Assembly: GCA_964371035.1 (NCBI GenBank)
Contig: CAYJLG010000006.1
Location: 1 to 64,000, forward strand
DNA length: 64,000 nt
Origin: UBA1535 sp964371035
Lineage (GTDB): Bacteria; Bacillota; Clostridia; Tissierellales; Sedimentibacteraceae
Direction of reading: 5' to 3'
The notes beneath the pieces were generated by a model that did not search any database, was not told where the DNA came from, and saw only the letters and a list, made by a program, of their open reading frames with translations. This document shows, piece after piece, positions 9,165-18,260 of this stretch (the first letter of the stretch is position 1; each line of letters opens with the position of its first letter). Position numbers and translations under genes: made by a program.

Positions 9165-11870
9165 TCAACTAATATCTATGTTGTTATACGGTATTCCTAA
9201 TCTATCTAAAATCACTTTTTCTCTTTTTTGGCAAGTAAACAATATAACCTGTCTTTTGTTTTTCTCGCGATTTAACAATTCTAAAGATTTAGTTAACCTT
9301 TCTTCATCGTATTGAATAAAGCTGTCATCTAAAATTAAAGGAACATTTTTATCTTCACTAATTAAATTGCTAAGACCTAGCCTTAATGAAATATACAATT
9401 GATCTATCGTACCGCTACTAAGAGCCTCTATTTTTACTACTTTATCATCTTTTGCAAGAATTGAAATGTTCATATTTTCATCGATCAAAACTTCTTTATA
9501 TTTATTTTCTGTCACATATGCAAAATTTTCACTAATAGCATTTCTCAATAATGGCATGAAGTTACCTTTTATATAGTTACTAATCAAACTTATATTTTCA
9601 TATGCTAAATCAATTGCCTCTTCTTTTTCTATACATTCATTTATTTTGTTAGTATAAAAATCTATCCCTTCCGTACTTTCGCTCAAATTACCCATTTTAG
9701 CTTCTATAGAATCTATTTCATTAGTTAATTTTGATATTTTTTTCCTTGCAGAAGAAATACCTTCTTCTTTTTCAATTATTTGTTTAAGATTATCATCAAC
9801 ATCAAAATCCTTAAACGCTTCTACATCTTCTTCAGGAGAAAACAAATTGTTCAATTTTTCTTCTAATTCAGAATAAGTGTGTTCACCCAACATGTTTTCA
9901 ATGATTATTTCTTTGTTTTTTAGTTCGTCAGTCAATTGTTTTATCTTGTATTCATTATCAATTAATTCCTTTAACTGTTCTGTATTCTCAATTCCATGCG
10001 AAGCTAGCAAAGTATCCATCTTGGTGTTGTTTAATCTAGTTTCTTCATTTAAAGCTATATAATCTTCATACAATTTTTCTAATATTATAGTTTTTTTAGC
10101 AAAATTTTGAGCAATTTTGTCTCTTTCAGAAACAATATCGTTTAATTTTTGTATAGCTTCATCGTTTATTTCATCAATATCAAACATCTCTAATTTGTTT
10201 AATATCTCGTTTTCTAAAATAGCTTTACTTTTCTTTGAATTCCTAAGAAGTTCTTTGTCGTAATCTATTAATCTTTGTCTTGCTTCTACTGTGCTTCTCA
10301 ACATTACATACTGCTTACATTTTTCGCGTAATCTGTTAAGGCTTACACAATTTGACTCATCTAATATTCTGCCTTTTTCTTTTCTTAATGACATTAATTC
10401 TTCTCTTGTGTCAGATCTAAAAACGTCAATATTTTGACTTTGTTCTACAAGCGCTGTAATCTTCTTTTCTCTTCTCTCTGCAAAAGTGAAAATATACACT
10501 GTTAAAATTGCAGCTGTCAAACCAAAATAATATTCCGCCTGATTATATCTAAATCCCATATAAACCGAAAACGCAGCAACAAAAAGAAGTATTCCCCCAA
10601 TTGCAAGCAATAATTTTTTTCTAGATTTTAATCCTTTAATTAAAAAGTCAATTTTTTCTTTTGAATCGTCTTTAATAAGTAGTTCAAGAGTTGCTATTTT
10701 ATCTTCGTTTTTTGTTAAAACTTCATTGTATTCTACAAACTTATCAATTTCTTCTAAGTCTAAATCGTAAATTCCTGCTTTACCTTGATATACTTTTTCT
10801 TCAAGTTTAGTAATTTTATTGTTTATTTCAGTATATTCGTTATAATCAAGATTGATTTTAACTGCAACTCCGTCATTAGAAACATTATTCTCAGTGTCAT
10901 TTTCAAGTTCTTCCAAATCTTTCTTCACTTCTAATATTTCTTTCTCTATACTTTCTTTCTTTTCTTTAGCTTGTTCTAAAATCACAAACAGTTTGATAGT
11001 TTCCTCGTATTCTTCAATACTTAGGCTACTTGCTTTTCCACACTGTTGCAATTCCTCTTTAATTCTTTCTAGCTTTTCAAATTCATCATCTGCTTTTTTC
11101 TTCTTGATATATAATTTAAACAATCTATGTTTTTCTAAATCTCTTTTAATAGCTTTAATTGACGTTTTATGTTCTTCTATTTTTTGTTCAAATTGTCTAC
11201 GTTCTTGCGCAAGAGTAATAGTTTTTTTTCTTTCTTTAAGTATTTCTTCTCTTTTTTCTTGTAGCTCTTTGATTCTCATCTTGTATTGATTAATCATGCT
11301 TTTAGGATTATCAACATCAGTATTATCTTCTTTCATAAAAGATATTTTTTTCAATATTTTTTCCAATGAAATGTTTTCAGATTTTGTTTGGCTCAAATTT
11401 GAAATTTTCAATTTAACATCTTTCGCTAAATCTTCATTAGCCAGATTTCCTAGTTGTTTTATACTCAAAGTGTTAGCAAACGTACTCTTGTTTAGGCCAA
11501 AAAGGTACGAACCTACTTCTTCTTCATTGAATTTCACAGAATTGATTTCTTCTTCGCGCGATTCTAATTGTTTTGCAAAATACAATTCATCCTTATCAAA
11601 ATCTCTTTTTACAATATATTCATCAGTATTTTCTACAAGCATAGTTCCACTAAATTGCTCGTTATTCCACGGTTTATACTTTTTCTTAAGTTTATTATCA
11701 ATCGCACCTGAATTATTTTTAAATCCATATAGCATAGATTCTATAAACGCATGAATAGTACTTTTACCTGTTTCGTTATTGCCTTGTACTAGATTGATAC
11801 CACTTTTAAATTCAATTGTCTTGTGAAAAAATTTACCAAACGATGTGATTACTAATTCTTTTATTAGCAT
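9165..11870 (-). CDS. SMC/SbcC-like AAA ATPase of the YhaN type
   Basis: The 901-residue protein has a Walker A loop GNNETGKST at residues 30-38, two long coiled-coil stretches, and at the C-terminus an ABC signature (LSSGTIDQLYISLRLGL) followed by Walker B (VPLILDDSF). Unlike classical SbcC, the hinge region at about residues 415-460 contains two membrane helices (LLLAIGGILLFVAAFSVYMG and YYFGLTAAILTVYIFTF), the mark of the Bacillus YhaN group. It starts directly on the stop codon of the next gene upstream, a YhaO-like nuclease. The pair likely acts on DNA ends or hairpins at the membrane. Confidence 0.85.
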   Translation of the reverse strand: MLIKELVITSFGKFFHKTIEFKSGINLVQGNNETGKSTIHAFIESMLYGFKNNSGAIDNKLKKKYKPWNNEQFSGTMLVENTDEYIVKRDFDKDELYFAKQLESREEEINSVKFNEEEVGSYLFGLNKSTFANTLSIKQLGNLANEDLAKDVKLKISNLSQTKSENISLEKILKKISFMKEDNTDVDNPKSMINQYKMRIKELQEKREEILKERKKTITLAQERRQFEQKIEEHKTSIKAIKRDLEKHRLFKLYIKKKKADDEFEKLERIKEELQQCGKASSLSIEEYEETIKLFVILEQAKEKKESIEKEILEVKKDLEELENDTENNVSNDGVAVKINLDYNEYTEINNKITKLEEKVYQGKAGIYDLDLEEIDKFVEYNEVLTKNEDKIATLELLIKDDSKEKIDFLIKGLKSRKKLLLAIGGILLFVAAFSVYMGFRYNQAEYYFGLTAAILTVYIFTFAERREKKITALVEQSQNIDVFRSDTREELMSLRKEKGRILDESNCVSLNRLREKCKQYVMLRSTVEARQRLIDYDKELLRNSKKSKAILENEILNKLEMFDIDEINDEAIQKLNDIVSERDKIAQNFAKKTIILEKLYEDYIALNEETRLNNTKMDTLLASHGIENTEQLKELIDNEYKIKQLTDELKNKEIIIENMLGEHTYSELEEKLNNLFSPEEDVEAFKDFDVDDNLKQIIEKEEGISSARKKISKLTNEIDSIEAKMGNLSESTEGIDFYTNKINECIEKEEAIDLAYENISLISNYIKGNFMPLLRNAISENFAYVTENKYKEVLIDENMNISILAKDDKVVKIEALSSGTIDQLYISLRLGLSNLISEDKNVPLILDDSFIQYDEERLTKSLELLNREKNKRQVILFTCQKREKVILDRLGIPYNNIDIS

Positions 11871-12968
11871 TTATTTATTCACCTCTTCCGCTCTCAGTAC
11901 TCTTAATCCTAATTCAAATGCATCTTTTACCGTTTTATTTGATGTATCATAGTGTTCAAATTGAGAAATGTAATTATCTACTAGTGTTGAGTTAATTCCT
12001 ACTAAATTTTCTACTTTATTAAAAGTATAATCATCTTCAAATTCTATGTAATAAAAAAGCTCCTTTGCCGCTGCAAGTAATTCACTTACAGAAATATTGC
12101 TATTAATAACACCTGATAATTTAATTTTGACATAGTCACTCAAAGTATCTATGTCGTGTCCTATATTTTTGATTAAATCTAATATTTGATCAAAGCCATA
12201 CTCTCCCTCAATCAATATTTCTTCACTAACAAATTTTCGTTTAGATATAGGTCTGAATTCAATTTGAAGAATTTCTTCTGTAATTTCGCCGACAACAATA
12301 CCTCCTGAGTCATTTGAAATTTCAAATTCAAAATTTTCAGGTATTCCGGGGTAGACGATATTATTTTCTACAATCGTATGTTTATGTACGTGTCCCATAG
12401 CACAATAATCGAATTTATGCTTTATCAATTGAGGATTTATATATAAACCATCTTCTTCATCCACAATAGCATTTGCATGAAGAAGCAGTACGTTGATTTT
12501 GTTATCATCAGTCTTCACATCATAAACTTGTTCAACAACTTGGCCAAAGCCGTGTTTGCCACACGCAACTGAATATACACACAAATTAAATTCTTCAAAT
12601 TCAATCATTTCAAGCTTGTCTGTATTTTTAAACATATGCACATTATCTGGCCAGCTAATAAAGCTATATAAACAATTTGGACTAAAAAAATCATTGTTAC
12701 CACAAGTAATTATAACATTAGTTTCTATTATACTTTCAAACAAAGTGCTGATTCTTTTAATATCGCTAAATGTGCAATATTTGGGATTCATCATATCCCC
12801 TGATATAAAAAGAAAATTCGGCCTTTCATCCCTAGCTCTATTAATAATATTTTCAAAAGAATTCCAAATCTCAACTCTTCTTTTTTCTCTTTCACTTAAG
12901 CTAAAATTTTTATTTGTAATAATACGACCTATGTGCAAATCTGCAGTGTGAAAAAAAGTAGCTTTCAT
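11871..12968 (-). CDS. SbcD/YhaO-like DNA repair exonuclease (metallophosphoesterase)
   Basis: This is the nuclease partner of the adjacent SMC-like ATPase. Mre11/SbcD motifs are visible in order: FFHTADLHIGRI (DLH), LFISGDMMNP (GD), ITCGNNDFF (GNxD, with N replacing the usual histidine of GNHD), VLLLHAN and MGHVHKH (GHxH). The ATG at 12968 has GGAGAA seven bases upstream and begins right before the first motif. A longer in-frame start at 13010 would add 14 residues. The substitution of His by Asn in GNHD is worth noting, because that histidine takes part in catalysis in Mre11-type enzymes and is seen changed in some YhaO-like members. Confidence 0.85.
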   Translation of the reverse strand: MKATFFHTADLHIGRIITNKNFSLSEREKRRVEIWNSFENIINRARDERPNFLFISGDMMNPKYCTFSDIKRISTLFESIIETNVIITCGNNDFFSPNCLYSFISWPDNVHMFKNTDKLEMIEFEEFNLCVYSVACGKHGFGQVVEQVYDVKTDDNKINVLLLHANAIVDEEDGLYINPQLIKHKFDYCAMGHVHKHTIVENNIVYPGIPENFEFEISNDSGGIVVGEITEEILQIEFRPISKRKFVSEEILIEGEYGFDQILDLIKNIGHDIDTLSDYVKIKLSGVINSNISVSELLAAAKELFYYIEFEDDYTFNKVENLVGINSTLVDNYISQFEHYDTSNKTVKDAFELGLRVLRAEEVNK

Positions 12969-13043
12969 ATCAATTCTCCTATTTGATATCAATTTTTTAT
13001 ATTTTAACATAAAAAGTAGATATTTAAAACAATAATTTTAAAA

Positions 13044-13601
13044 TTACGACTTTAAACCATCATTATAAATTGCAAAATGTATATGGTCCTGCCATTTTCC
13101 ATCAATGTATAAATAATCTCTCGAAAAACCTTCACGTTCAAAATTCAACTTTTCTACTATTTTTAGCGATCTTACGTTTTTAGGGATAATATTTACTTCT
13201 ATCCTATGTAATCCAAACTCATTAAACATAACATCTATTCCTTTTTTTAAGGCCTCAGTGATGTATCCTTTATTTATCTCATCTTTATCTAATTTATAGG
13301 CTAAAAAGCAAGATTTGAAATTGCCCATAATAATATTACTAAAGCAAATATTCCCAATTACTTCATTTGTATCTTTTTTTATTATCCAAAATTTTATTGA
13401 TTTTCCATCTTTAAAATCTTTAAATTCTTCCTTCAGCCATAAACGTTGGTATTCTTGTGTATAAAAAGTATCTCCTCTATTAGGATCCCATTCTTCTAAA
13501 AACTTTGCGTTTTTAGCGTAATATTTTAACACTTTTTTTGCATAAAAAGGTTTTAGTACCTTTAAAAACAATCTATCTGTTTCATATTCTTTTTTTATCA
13601 T
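13044..13601 (-). CDS. GNAT-family N-acetyltransferase (RimJ/RimL type)
   Basis: A 185-residue acetyltransferase. The N-terminal YETDRLFLKVL and the C-terminal NKGYITEALKKGIDVMFNEFGLHRIEVNIIPKNVRSLKIVEKLNFEREGFSRDYL segments (shown here only as key parts: ITEALK, HRIEVNI, NVRSLKI, GFSRDYL) match RimJ/RimL-like GNATs that acetylate ribosomal proteins, small molecules or antibiotics. It is separated from the YhaO-like gene by 75 bases, and an inserted repeat element begins 18 bases upstream of its start. The substrate is unknown. Confidence 0.8.
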   Translation of the reverse strand: MIKKEYETDRLFLKVLKPFYAKKVLKYYAKNAKFLEEWDPNRGDTFYTQEYQRLWLKEEFKDFKDGKSIKFWIIKKDTNEVIGNICFSNIIMGNFKSCFLAYKLDKDEINKGYITEALKKGIDVMFNEFGLHRIEVNIIPKNVRSLKIVEKLNFEREGFSRDYLYIDGKWQDHIHFAIYNDGLKS

Positions 13602-13619
13602 CTAGTTCTCCAATAATTT

Positions 13620-13978
13620 GTTGCTATTCACAGTCTACTCAATATACCGAAGGGAAAAAATAATGAAATATGGAAAGCCTTATGAAGATTGGATTAAGTT
13701 GTGTGAAGTTTTATGAGAGTTTTATCAAAACCTAACCTCATTTTCGCAAGAAAATGATTGGTAGGTCTTATACAAAGAGAAGCAAATCTTTATGAACGTA
13801 GTGAATAAAAAGATTTGTGGTTCTCGACTGTGACCCATCGTGGGTATGACCCTTTATAACTCTCTTCTTATGGGGTTTTCGAATAAAAGTGAATAATACA
13901 ACTTCCCAATCGGAATACTCGGCGCCATAGTTCATTATTTTTTTCCCGTTGACGTTGCAATTGACTGTGAGTAGTAAC
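13620..13978. mobile_element. MITE-like non-autonomous element, copy A
   Basis: A 359-base element with near-identical inverted ends: GTTGCTATTCACAGT (13620-13634) and ACTGTGAGTAGTAAC (13964-13978), 13 of 15 matching. It is flanked by a perfect 8-base direct repeat AATAATTT (13612-13619 and 13979-13986), a target-site duplication. Inner inverted sequence GGGAAAAAATAATGAA is also present at both ends. Inside are two hairpins (CATTTTC-gcaa-GAAAATG and a longer one at 13777-13825). No transposase is encoded. The apparent small open frame inside is not conserved among copies. Confidence 0.8.
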
Positions 13979-14058
13979 AATAATTTCAGCATCTACAATA
14001 CATTTTATTAAATATATCTTTACAAGTCAATACTTTTGCTATAAACTGTCTTAGTATT

Positions 14059-14109
14059 ATTGCTATTCACAGTTACTACTCACAGTTCGATTTCCTTTGG
14101 GGTACATAT
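14059..14109 (+). repeat. Tandem terminal ends of the MITE family (remnant)
   Basis: Two end sequences lie head to tail: TTGCTATTCACAGT (14060-14073) and GTTACTACTCACAGT (14072-14086). They are followed by TTCCTTTGGGGTACATAT (14092-14109), an 18-base sequence also found at the right end of copy B (18579-18596). This is a remnant of a further, mostly lost element, directly in front of the MFS gene. Confidence 0.65.
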
Positions 14110-14145
14110 TTTAGGGAAAATAACAGGATTTTCAAGGTGGTTTGA

Positions 14146-15306
14146 ATGATTAAAACTAATAATTTTTACATATTTTTTACGCTTTTTTATGCGTATTTCG
14201 TACTATCGCTATTTGAATCTGCAAGAGGAAGCTTTATACCATTCTTTGTTTCTGAGTTTGAAGTATCAAACGCAGCTATTAGTGCTGTAATCTCTTTTAG
14301 TACTTTTGGCAATGTCATAGGCTACTACTTCGCAGGGATTTCAAATGAAAAATATAATCAAAAAATCACACTCATTATTGGTGTAACTGTCTGTGGTCTA
14401 GTTGCCCTTACTTCACCGTTTCTTGATAATATGTTTTCACTTACTGTTTTTTATTTTGCTTTTAATATGGGAAGATCTTTTCTTTGCTTATCTGTAGACT
14501 CTATAATTCCAACAGCCGCTATAGGTAAAGAAGTATTGTTGATAAACATTACCCACCTCATGTACGGCATAGGTAGCTTTGTTGGGCAAAGGACATACGG
14601 CACGCTTCTTTTCGAAGGTGTGATGTGGAGAACAATTTATATAGGCATAGGTCTATTGTTCATTTTAGAGATATTATTTGCATTTTTTTTGAAAGTTCCT
14701 GAAGCAAAATTTGTAGAATCACAAACAAAACTTACAAAAAAAGAATTATATAAAAACCCTGTCATAATCTTGTTAATAGCTTGTTTCACGTTTTGTGTTG
14801 CCACAGAAGGTATCATGTTTATATGGTTTATCAACTATATGAGTGCTGTTTTTAATTATTCTTCATTAGAAGCTTCATATTATTCTTCTGCATTTTTCAT
14901 AGCATTTTCATGTGGCAGATTAATAGGTGGGTTTGTATTGCAAAAGTTTGAAGTTGTTAAAGGTCTTAAATTTTTTATGGGCGTAGGCATCGTATGCCTA
15001 TCACTAGGAGTTTTTTTAGGAGAAAATGGCCTTGTCTTACTTTCGGTTTCAGGCTTTTTTATATCGGTTTTGTTTCCAACTATGATTATTGTTATCTCTA
15101 AATTTTTCAAGTCATGTTCATCGCTTGCAATAAGTACGGTCGTAACTTGGAGCTCATTTATTAACATAGGTATCACGCTCATGGTAGGCCTTTTAAATGA
15201 TTTTATGGGTGTACAACTTACTTTTAATTTAGTAGTGATTTTTTTAGCGCTTTCTTTGATTTTTTTACATATGGCACACACGAAATATTTAAAAATCCAA
15301 CAATAA
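14146..15306 (+). CDS. MFS transporter
   Basis: The 386-residue protein has about 12 hydrophobic segments and no soluble domain, the layout of a major facilitator. The inter-helix loop after the second helix (GYYFAGISNEKYNQK) is a divergent form of the MFS loop motif GxLaDrxGrk. A 'fucose permease'-like pattern (FFIAFSCGRLIGGFVLQKF) is seen near residue 250. AAGGTGG lies five bases before the start. The gene stands alone on the plus strand between an element remnant and a strong terminator. Substrate unknown; sugar or peptide-derived solutes are possible. Confidence 0.82.
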   Translation: MIKTNNFYIFFTLFYAYFVLSLFESARGSFIPFFVSEFEVSNAAISAVISFSTFGNVIGYYFAGISNEKYNQKITLIIGVTVCGLVALTSPFLDNMFSLTVFYFAFNMGRSFLCLSVDSIIPTAAIGKEVLLINITHLMYGIGSFVGQRTYGTLLFEGVMWRTIYIGIGLLFILEILFAFFLKVPEAKFVESQTKLTKKELYKNPVIILLIACFTFCVATEGIMFIWFINYMSAVFNYSSLEASYYSSAFFIAFSCGRLIGGFVLQKFEVVKGLKFFMGVGIVCLSLGVFLGENGLVLLSVSGFFISVLFPTMIIVISKFFKSCSSLAISTVVTWSSFINIGITLMVGLLNDFMGVQLTFNLVVIFLALSLIFLHMAHTKYLKIQQ

Positions 15307-15330
15307 AGGCGGTCTTTGACCGCCTTTATT
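15302..15330. terminator. Bidirectional rho-independent terminator
   Basis: A perfect 13-base stem, AATAAAGGCGGTC and its complement, closes a TTT loop, with a T-rich tail on the plus side (TGTTTTAT). It ends the MFS transcript and can also end the converging lacI-aminopeptidase transcript. Confidence 0.88.
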
Positions 15331-15348
15331 TGTTTTATAATTTAATTT

Positions 15349-16755
15349 TTAAACTAAGTCTTGATAAAAAGCTAAATATCCTTTGTAAGTTTCGTATACA
15401 TCTGCTTTACTTACAAGCTCATAAGGTGCATGCATACTAATTACTGGAACTCCAACATCAAGTACTTCCATATTGAAATTAGCTAAAATGTAGGCGATTG
15501 TGCCTCCACCACCTTGGTCTACTTTTCCAAGTTCTGATGTTTGCCAATTTACTTTATTGTCATTGAATATCTTTCTAACTTTTCCTACAAACTCAGCATT
15601 TGCATCGTTGCAACCACCTTTACCGCCACTACCTGTATATTTTACTATAGTTATACCTTGTCCAATAAATGCACAATTCAACTTTTCAGATACAGAAGGA
15701 TAAGTAGGATCAAAAGCTGCTGCAACGTCTGCTGACAATACGCAACTATTTGCTAATGCTCTTCTCAATGTTAAATCACTATATTTACCATTTGATTGAA
15801 TGTTTATCATTTCTGCAACAAGATTGTTGAAAAATCTTGAATGCATACCTGTATTTCCTTGGCTGCCTACTTCTTCTTTATCAACACAAAGAGCAACAGC
15901 AGTTTTTTCGTTGTTTTTTACATCAAAGATAGCTCTAACAGAAGTAAATGCACAAACTCTATCGTCGTGTCCATAAGCAGCAATCAGACCTCTGTCTATT
16001 CCAACATCTCTTGCTTTTCCTGCTGGTACAACTTGAAGTTCAGCAGAAGTAAAATCTTCTTCTTCTATATCATACTTTTCATTTAGTAATTCAAGTACAT
16101 TTCTTTTAAATTTGTCAGTATCGTCTTTTCCTTCTGATGGAAGACTTCCTATTATTACGTTTAAGCTTTCTCCATCGATACCTTCTCTAAGAGTCTTAAG
16201 GTTTTGATCTTTTGCAAGGTGTGGAAGTAAGTCAGAAATGTAAAATACTGGTTCGTCTTCTTTATCTCCGATAGAGATTTCTACTTTTGTTCCATCTCTT
16301 TTTATTATAGTTCCGTAAAGTGCTAACGGTAGAGCAACCCATTGGTATTTTCTAATTCCGCCATAATAGTGTGTTTTTAATAAACTCAATCCCGCTTCTT
16401 CATACAATGGATTTTGTTTAATATCTATACGAGGCACATCAACGTGACTACCAACAATATTTAATCCTTCTTCTAAACCTTTTTTTCCTACTACTACTAG
16501 AGCTACCATTTTACCTCTGTTTTCACAGTAAAACTTAGTTCCAGGTGTTAGTTTTTTCAATGTATTAAAATTAACAAAACCTTCTTTTTCTGCTCTTCTG
16601 ATAATTTCTTTTACAGATTCTCTTTCTGTTTTTCCAGAATCAAGAAAAGCTTTGTAATCGTCTCCCATTTTGAACACATCTGTTTTTTCTTTTTTAGTTA
16701 TTTTTTCCCACACATATCCTTTTTCAAAAAATAGATCTTTTTTATTTGATGCCAT
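15349..16755 (-). CDS. M18-family aminopeptidase
   Basis: A 468-residue cytoplasmic zinc aminopeptidase of the M18 family. Metal-binding motifs are seen in order: VGSHVDVPRID (His-Asp), YGHDDRVCAF (Asp), CVDKEEVGSQGNTG (catalytic Glu pair), LSADVAAAFDP (Asp) and VISMHAPYE (last His). The long-form members of this family are shorter in other bacteria (about 430 residues). It removes N-terminal acidic or neutral residues from peptides. It lies 38 bases after the lacI-type regulator gene in the same direction, so both are read from the lacI promoter, which links this enzyme to the same control. Confidence 0.92.
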   Translation of the reverse strand: MASNKKDLFFEKGYVWEKITKKEKTDVFKMGDDYKAFLDSGKTERESVKEIIRRAEKEGFVNFNTLKKLTPGTKFYCENRGKMVALVVVGKKGLEEGLNIVGSHVDVPRIDIKQNPLYEEAGLSLLKTHYYGGIRKYQWVALPLALYGTIIKRDGTKVEISIGDKEDEPVFYISDLLPHLAKDQNLKTLREGIDGESLNVIIGSLPSEGKDDTDKFKRNVLELLNEKYDIEEEDFTSAELQVVPAGKARDVGIDRGLIAAYGHDDRVCAFTSVRAIFDVKNNEKTAVALCVDKEEVGSQGNTGMHSRFFNNLVAEMINIQSNGKYSDLTLRRALANSCVLSADVAAAFDPTYPSVSEKLNCAFIGQGITIVKYTGSGGKGGCNDANAEFVGKVRKIFNDNKVNWQTSELGKVDQGGGGTIAYILANFNMEVLDVGVPVISMHAPYELVSKADVYETYKGYLAFYQDLV

Positions 16756-16793
16756 GTTTCCTCCTAAAATTAAATAAATATTGATTTAAATTA

Positions 16794-17804
16794 TTATTGT
16801 TGTAAAATTTTTACACTATTTCTTTTTTCTATTGTAAATGGTAACTCTATCCCACCATTTTGTACTTTTTCGCCCTTAATTGTTTTTATAAGAGTTCTCA
16901 TGCCAACTGCACCATAATCATAAAACGGTTCAACTATAGTAGTAAGTTGAGGTCGAATAAATTCACCTTCTTTTGATTTTCCAAATCCCATTACAGACAA
17001 TTCTTCAGGTACATTAACTCCATTGTCAGACATGAAGTTTATGATACCCATCGCGAGTTCATCAGAATTGCAAAGTATCGCATCGATTTTTTTAATATCT
17101 TTTAAAATCTTAGGCCCTATTTCAAAAGCATTAAGATATTTTCTTCCTTCAGCAGTATAAATATCTGAAGAATTATGTTTGATATTGTTATCTTTTAAAG
17201 CTTTTTTGTATCCTTCAATTTTTTGTAACGCCATAGTTGTCTTAGTTTCTCCTTCAGCTAAGAACGCTATTTTTTTATTTCCTTGTTGTATAAGAAATTC
17301 CGTAGCCGCATATGATGCTTCAAAATTATTGATAGCTACAAAGTTCATATCTTCTTGCTTAACATCTTTTGTAAAATAAATGCAAGGCTTATTAAAACTT
17401 TTTGCTAAATCTATAATTTCATCATCAAAACTATTTCCTACTAATATTATTCCTTCTGCTTGTTTTCTATTTAATAGCTGTAAATAGTTTTTTTGGGCTT
17501 CTTTGCTAAAGTAGCTGCTACAAAGCAGAATATCATAATCATACATTTTGCCGATCTCTTCGATTCCTCTTACGATTTCAGCAACATAACTTTGAGCCAA
17601 ATTATTAATGATTACTCCGATTAAGTACGATTTTCTAGTTACTAAACTTCTTGCAACGTCATTCGGTTTATATCCTGTTTCTTCTATAATCTTCAAAACT
17701 TTTTTCCTGTTTTCTGGACTAACCGGCTTAGAGTCGTTTATTACTCTAGATACTGTCGAAATAGATACACCTGCCATTCGCGCTACATCTTTAATCGTTA
17801 TCAT
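16794..17804 (-). CDS. LacI-family transcriptional regulator
   Basis: The 336-residue protein begins with the LacI helix-turn-helix (TIKDVARMAGVSISTVSRVI, residues 2-21), then the hinge helix (YKPNDVARSL) and a periplasmic-binding-protein-like sensor domain (IGVIINNLAQSYVAEIVRGIE ... VMGFGKSKEGEFIRPQLTTI ... ELPFTIEKRNSV). The first gene of an operon with the M18 aminopeptidase. Its own promoter overlaps a palindromic AACG-type operator, which indicates autoregulation. Similar sites lie before the M55 aminopeptidase gene and the amino acid dehydrogenase gene. The effector is unknown; a sugar-type effector is typical of the family, but the neighbours point to peptide or amino acid metabolism. 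Confidence 0.9.
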   Translation of the reverse strand: MITIKDVARMAGVSISTVSRVINDSKPVSPENRKKVLKIIEETGYKPNDVARSLVTRKSYLIGVIINNLAQSYVAEIVRGIEEIGKMYDYDILLCSSYFSKEAQKNYLQLLNRKQAEGIILVGNSFDDEIIDLAKSFNKPCIYFTKDVKQEDMNFVAINNFEASYAATEFLIQQGNKKIAFLAEGETKTTMALQKIEGYKKALKDNNIKHNSSDIYTAEGRKYLNAFEIGPKILKDIKKIDAILCNSDELAMGIINFMSDNGVNVPEELSVMGFGKSKEGEFIRPQLTTIVEPFYDYGAVGMRTLIKTIKGEKVQNGGIELPFTIEKRNSVKILQQ

Positions 17805-17867
17805 TTTTCCTCCTTAAATTTGTAAGTTTAAAGATAATCAATTTTTGATTCTTTAACTACAAAATAT

Positions 17868-17898
17868 ATTATACTATCAATAGGTATCGTTTTCAATA
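17868..17898 (-). promoter_or_regulatory. Promoter of the lacI-type gene with overlapping operator
   Basis: On the minus strand TTGAAA (17891-17896) and a perfect TATAAT (17868-17873) are 17 bases apart. The -35 box overlaps ATTGAAAACGATACC, a LacI-family half-palindrome around the central CG (17888-17889). This arrangement fits negative autoregulation. Confidence 0.6.
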
Positions 17899-17934
17899 TA
17901 TTTTACTAATTTTTTTTATTTTCCAAATAAATAT

Positions 17935-17995
17935 GTTGCTATTCATAGTTAATTTAAATTTCAATGGGAAAAATAATAAAATCTGTTGAAATATA
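17935..17995 (+). repeat. Solo end of the MITE family
   Basis: GTTGCTATTCATAGT at 17935-17949 followed by GGGAAAAATAATAAAATCTG about 22 bases later reproduces the outer 58 bases of the element seen at 13620, 18261 and 48772. The rest of the element is missing. It lies between the lacI promoter and the 3' end of the structured RNA gene. Confidence 0.65.
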
Positions 17996-18017
17996 AAATT
18001 TGATTTTTGGGCATATT

Positions 18018-18188
18018 AAAACCCACAATGCCGTAAGTCTCTTAATTCACACCCGCTTTACGCAGGATGGATTATCTGCCTCCAACCGCTGACTTCCCGT
18101 CGAAGCGGGCTTGTCATTGGAAGTCGAACGTGATATTCCTTTTTCTATTTGTCGGTTGAATTAATTAACTCACAAACACCATAGGCTT
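18018..18188 (-). ncRNA. Structured RNA, 6S RNA (ssrS) candidate
   Basis: About 171 bases on the minus strand, read from a near-perfect sigma-A promoter. The 5' end (AAGCCTATGGTG, then GTGAGTT, then TTAATTC) pairs with the 3' end (GAATTAA, then GACTTAC, then CATTGT and GGGTTTT) to give a ~30-bp interrupted rod. Inside, AACCG pairs with CGGTT, GACTTCC with GGGAAGTC, and CCCG-CTTCGA-CGGG makes an apical hairpin. The asymmetric open region on the 3' side carries a small hairpin (GCAG/CTGC). Length, single rod with a central bubble, a strong promoter and the GGCAT-type 3' end are 6S RNA hallmarks. It contains no open frame. I cannot confirm the family without a covariance search. Confidence 0.6.
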
Positions 18189-18194
18189 ATATGT

Positions 18195-18223
18195 ATTATA
18201 TCATTAATATTAATATTTATCAA
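18195..18223 (-). promoter_or_regulatory. Strong sigma-A promoter of the structured RNA
   Basis: TTGATA (18218-18223) and a perfect TATAAT (18195-18200) are exactly 17 bases apart on the minus strand. The predicted first base, 18188, falls exactly at the outer end of the RNA's terminal stem. Confidence 0.7.
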
Positions 18224-18260
18224 TACCTGTATGAAAATAATTTATTTTATATAAATGTGT

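Noticed and set aside
13768..13992. Open frame of 74 codons inside repeat copy A
   Set aside because: It lies within the inverted-repeat element, is not conserved in the other copies, has no ribosome site and no recognisable domain.
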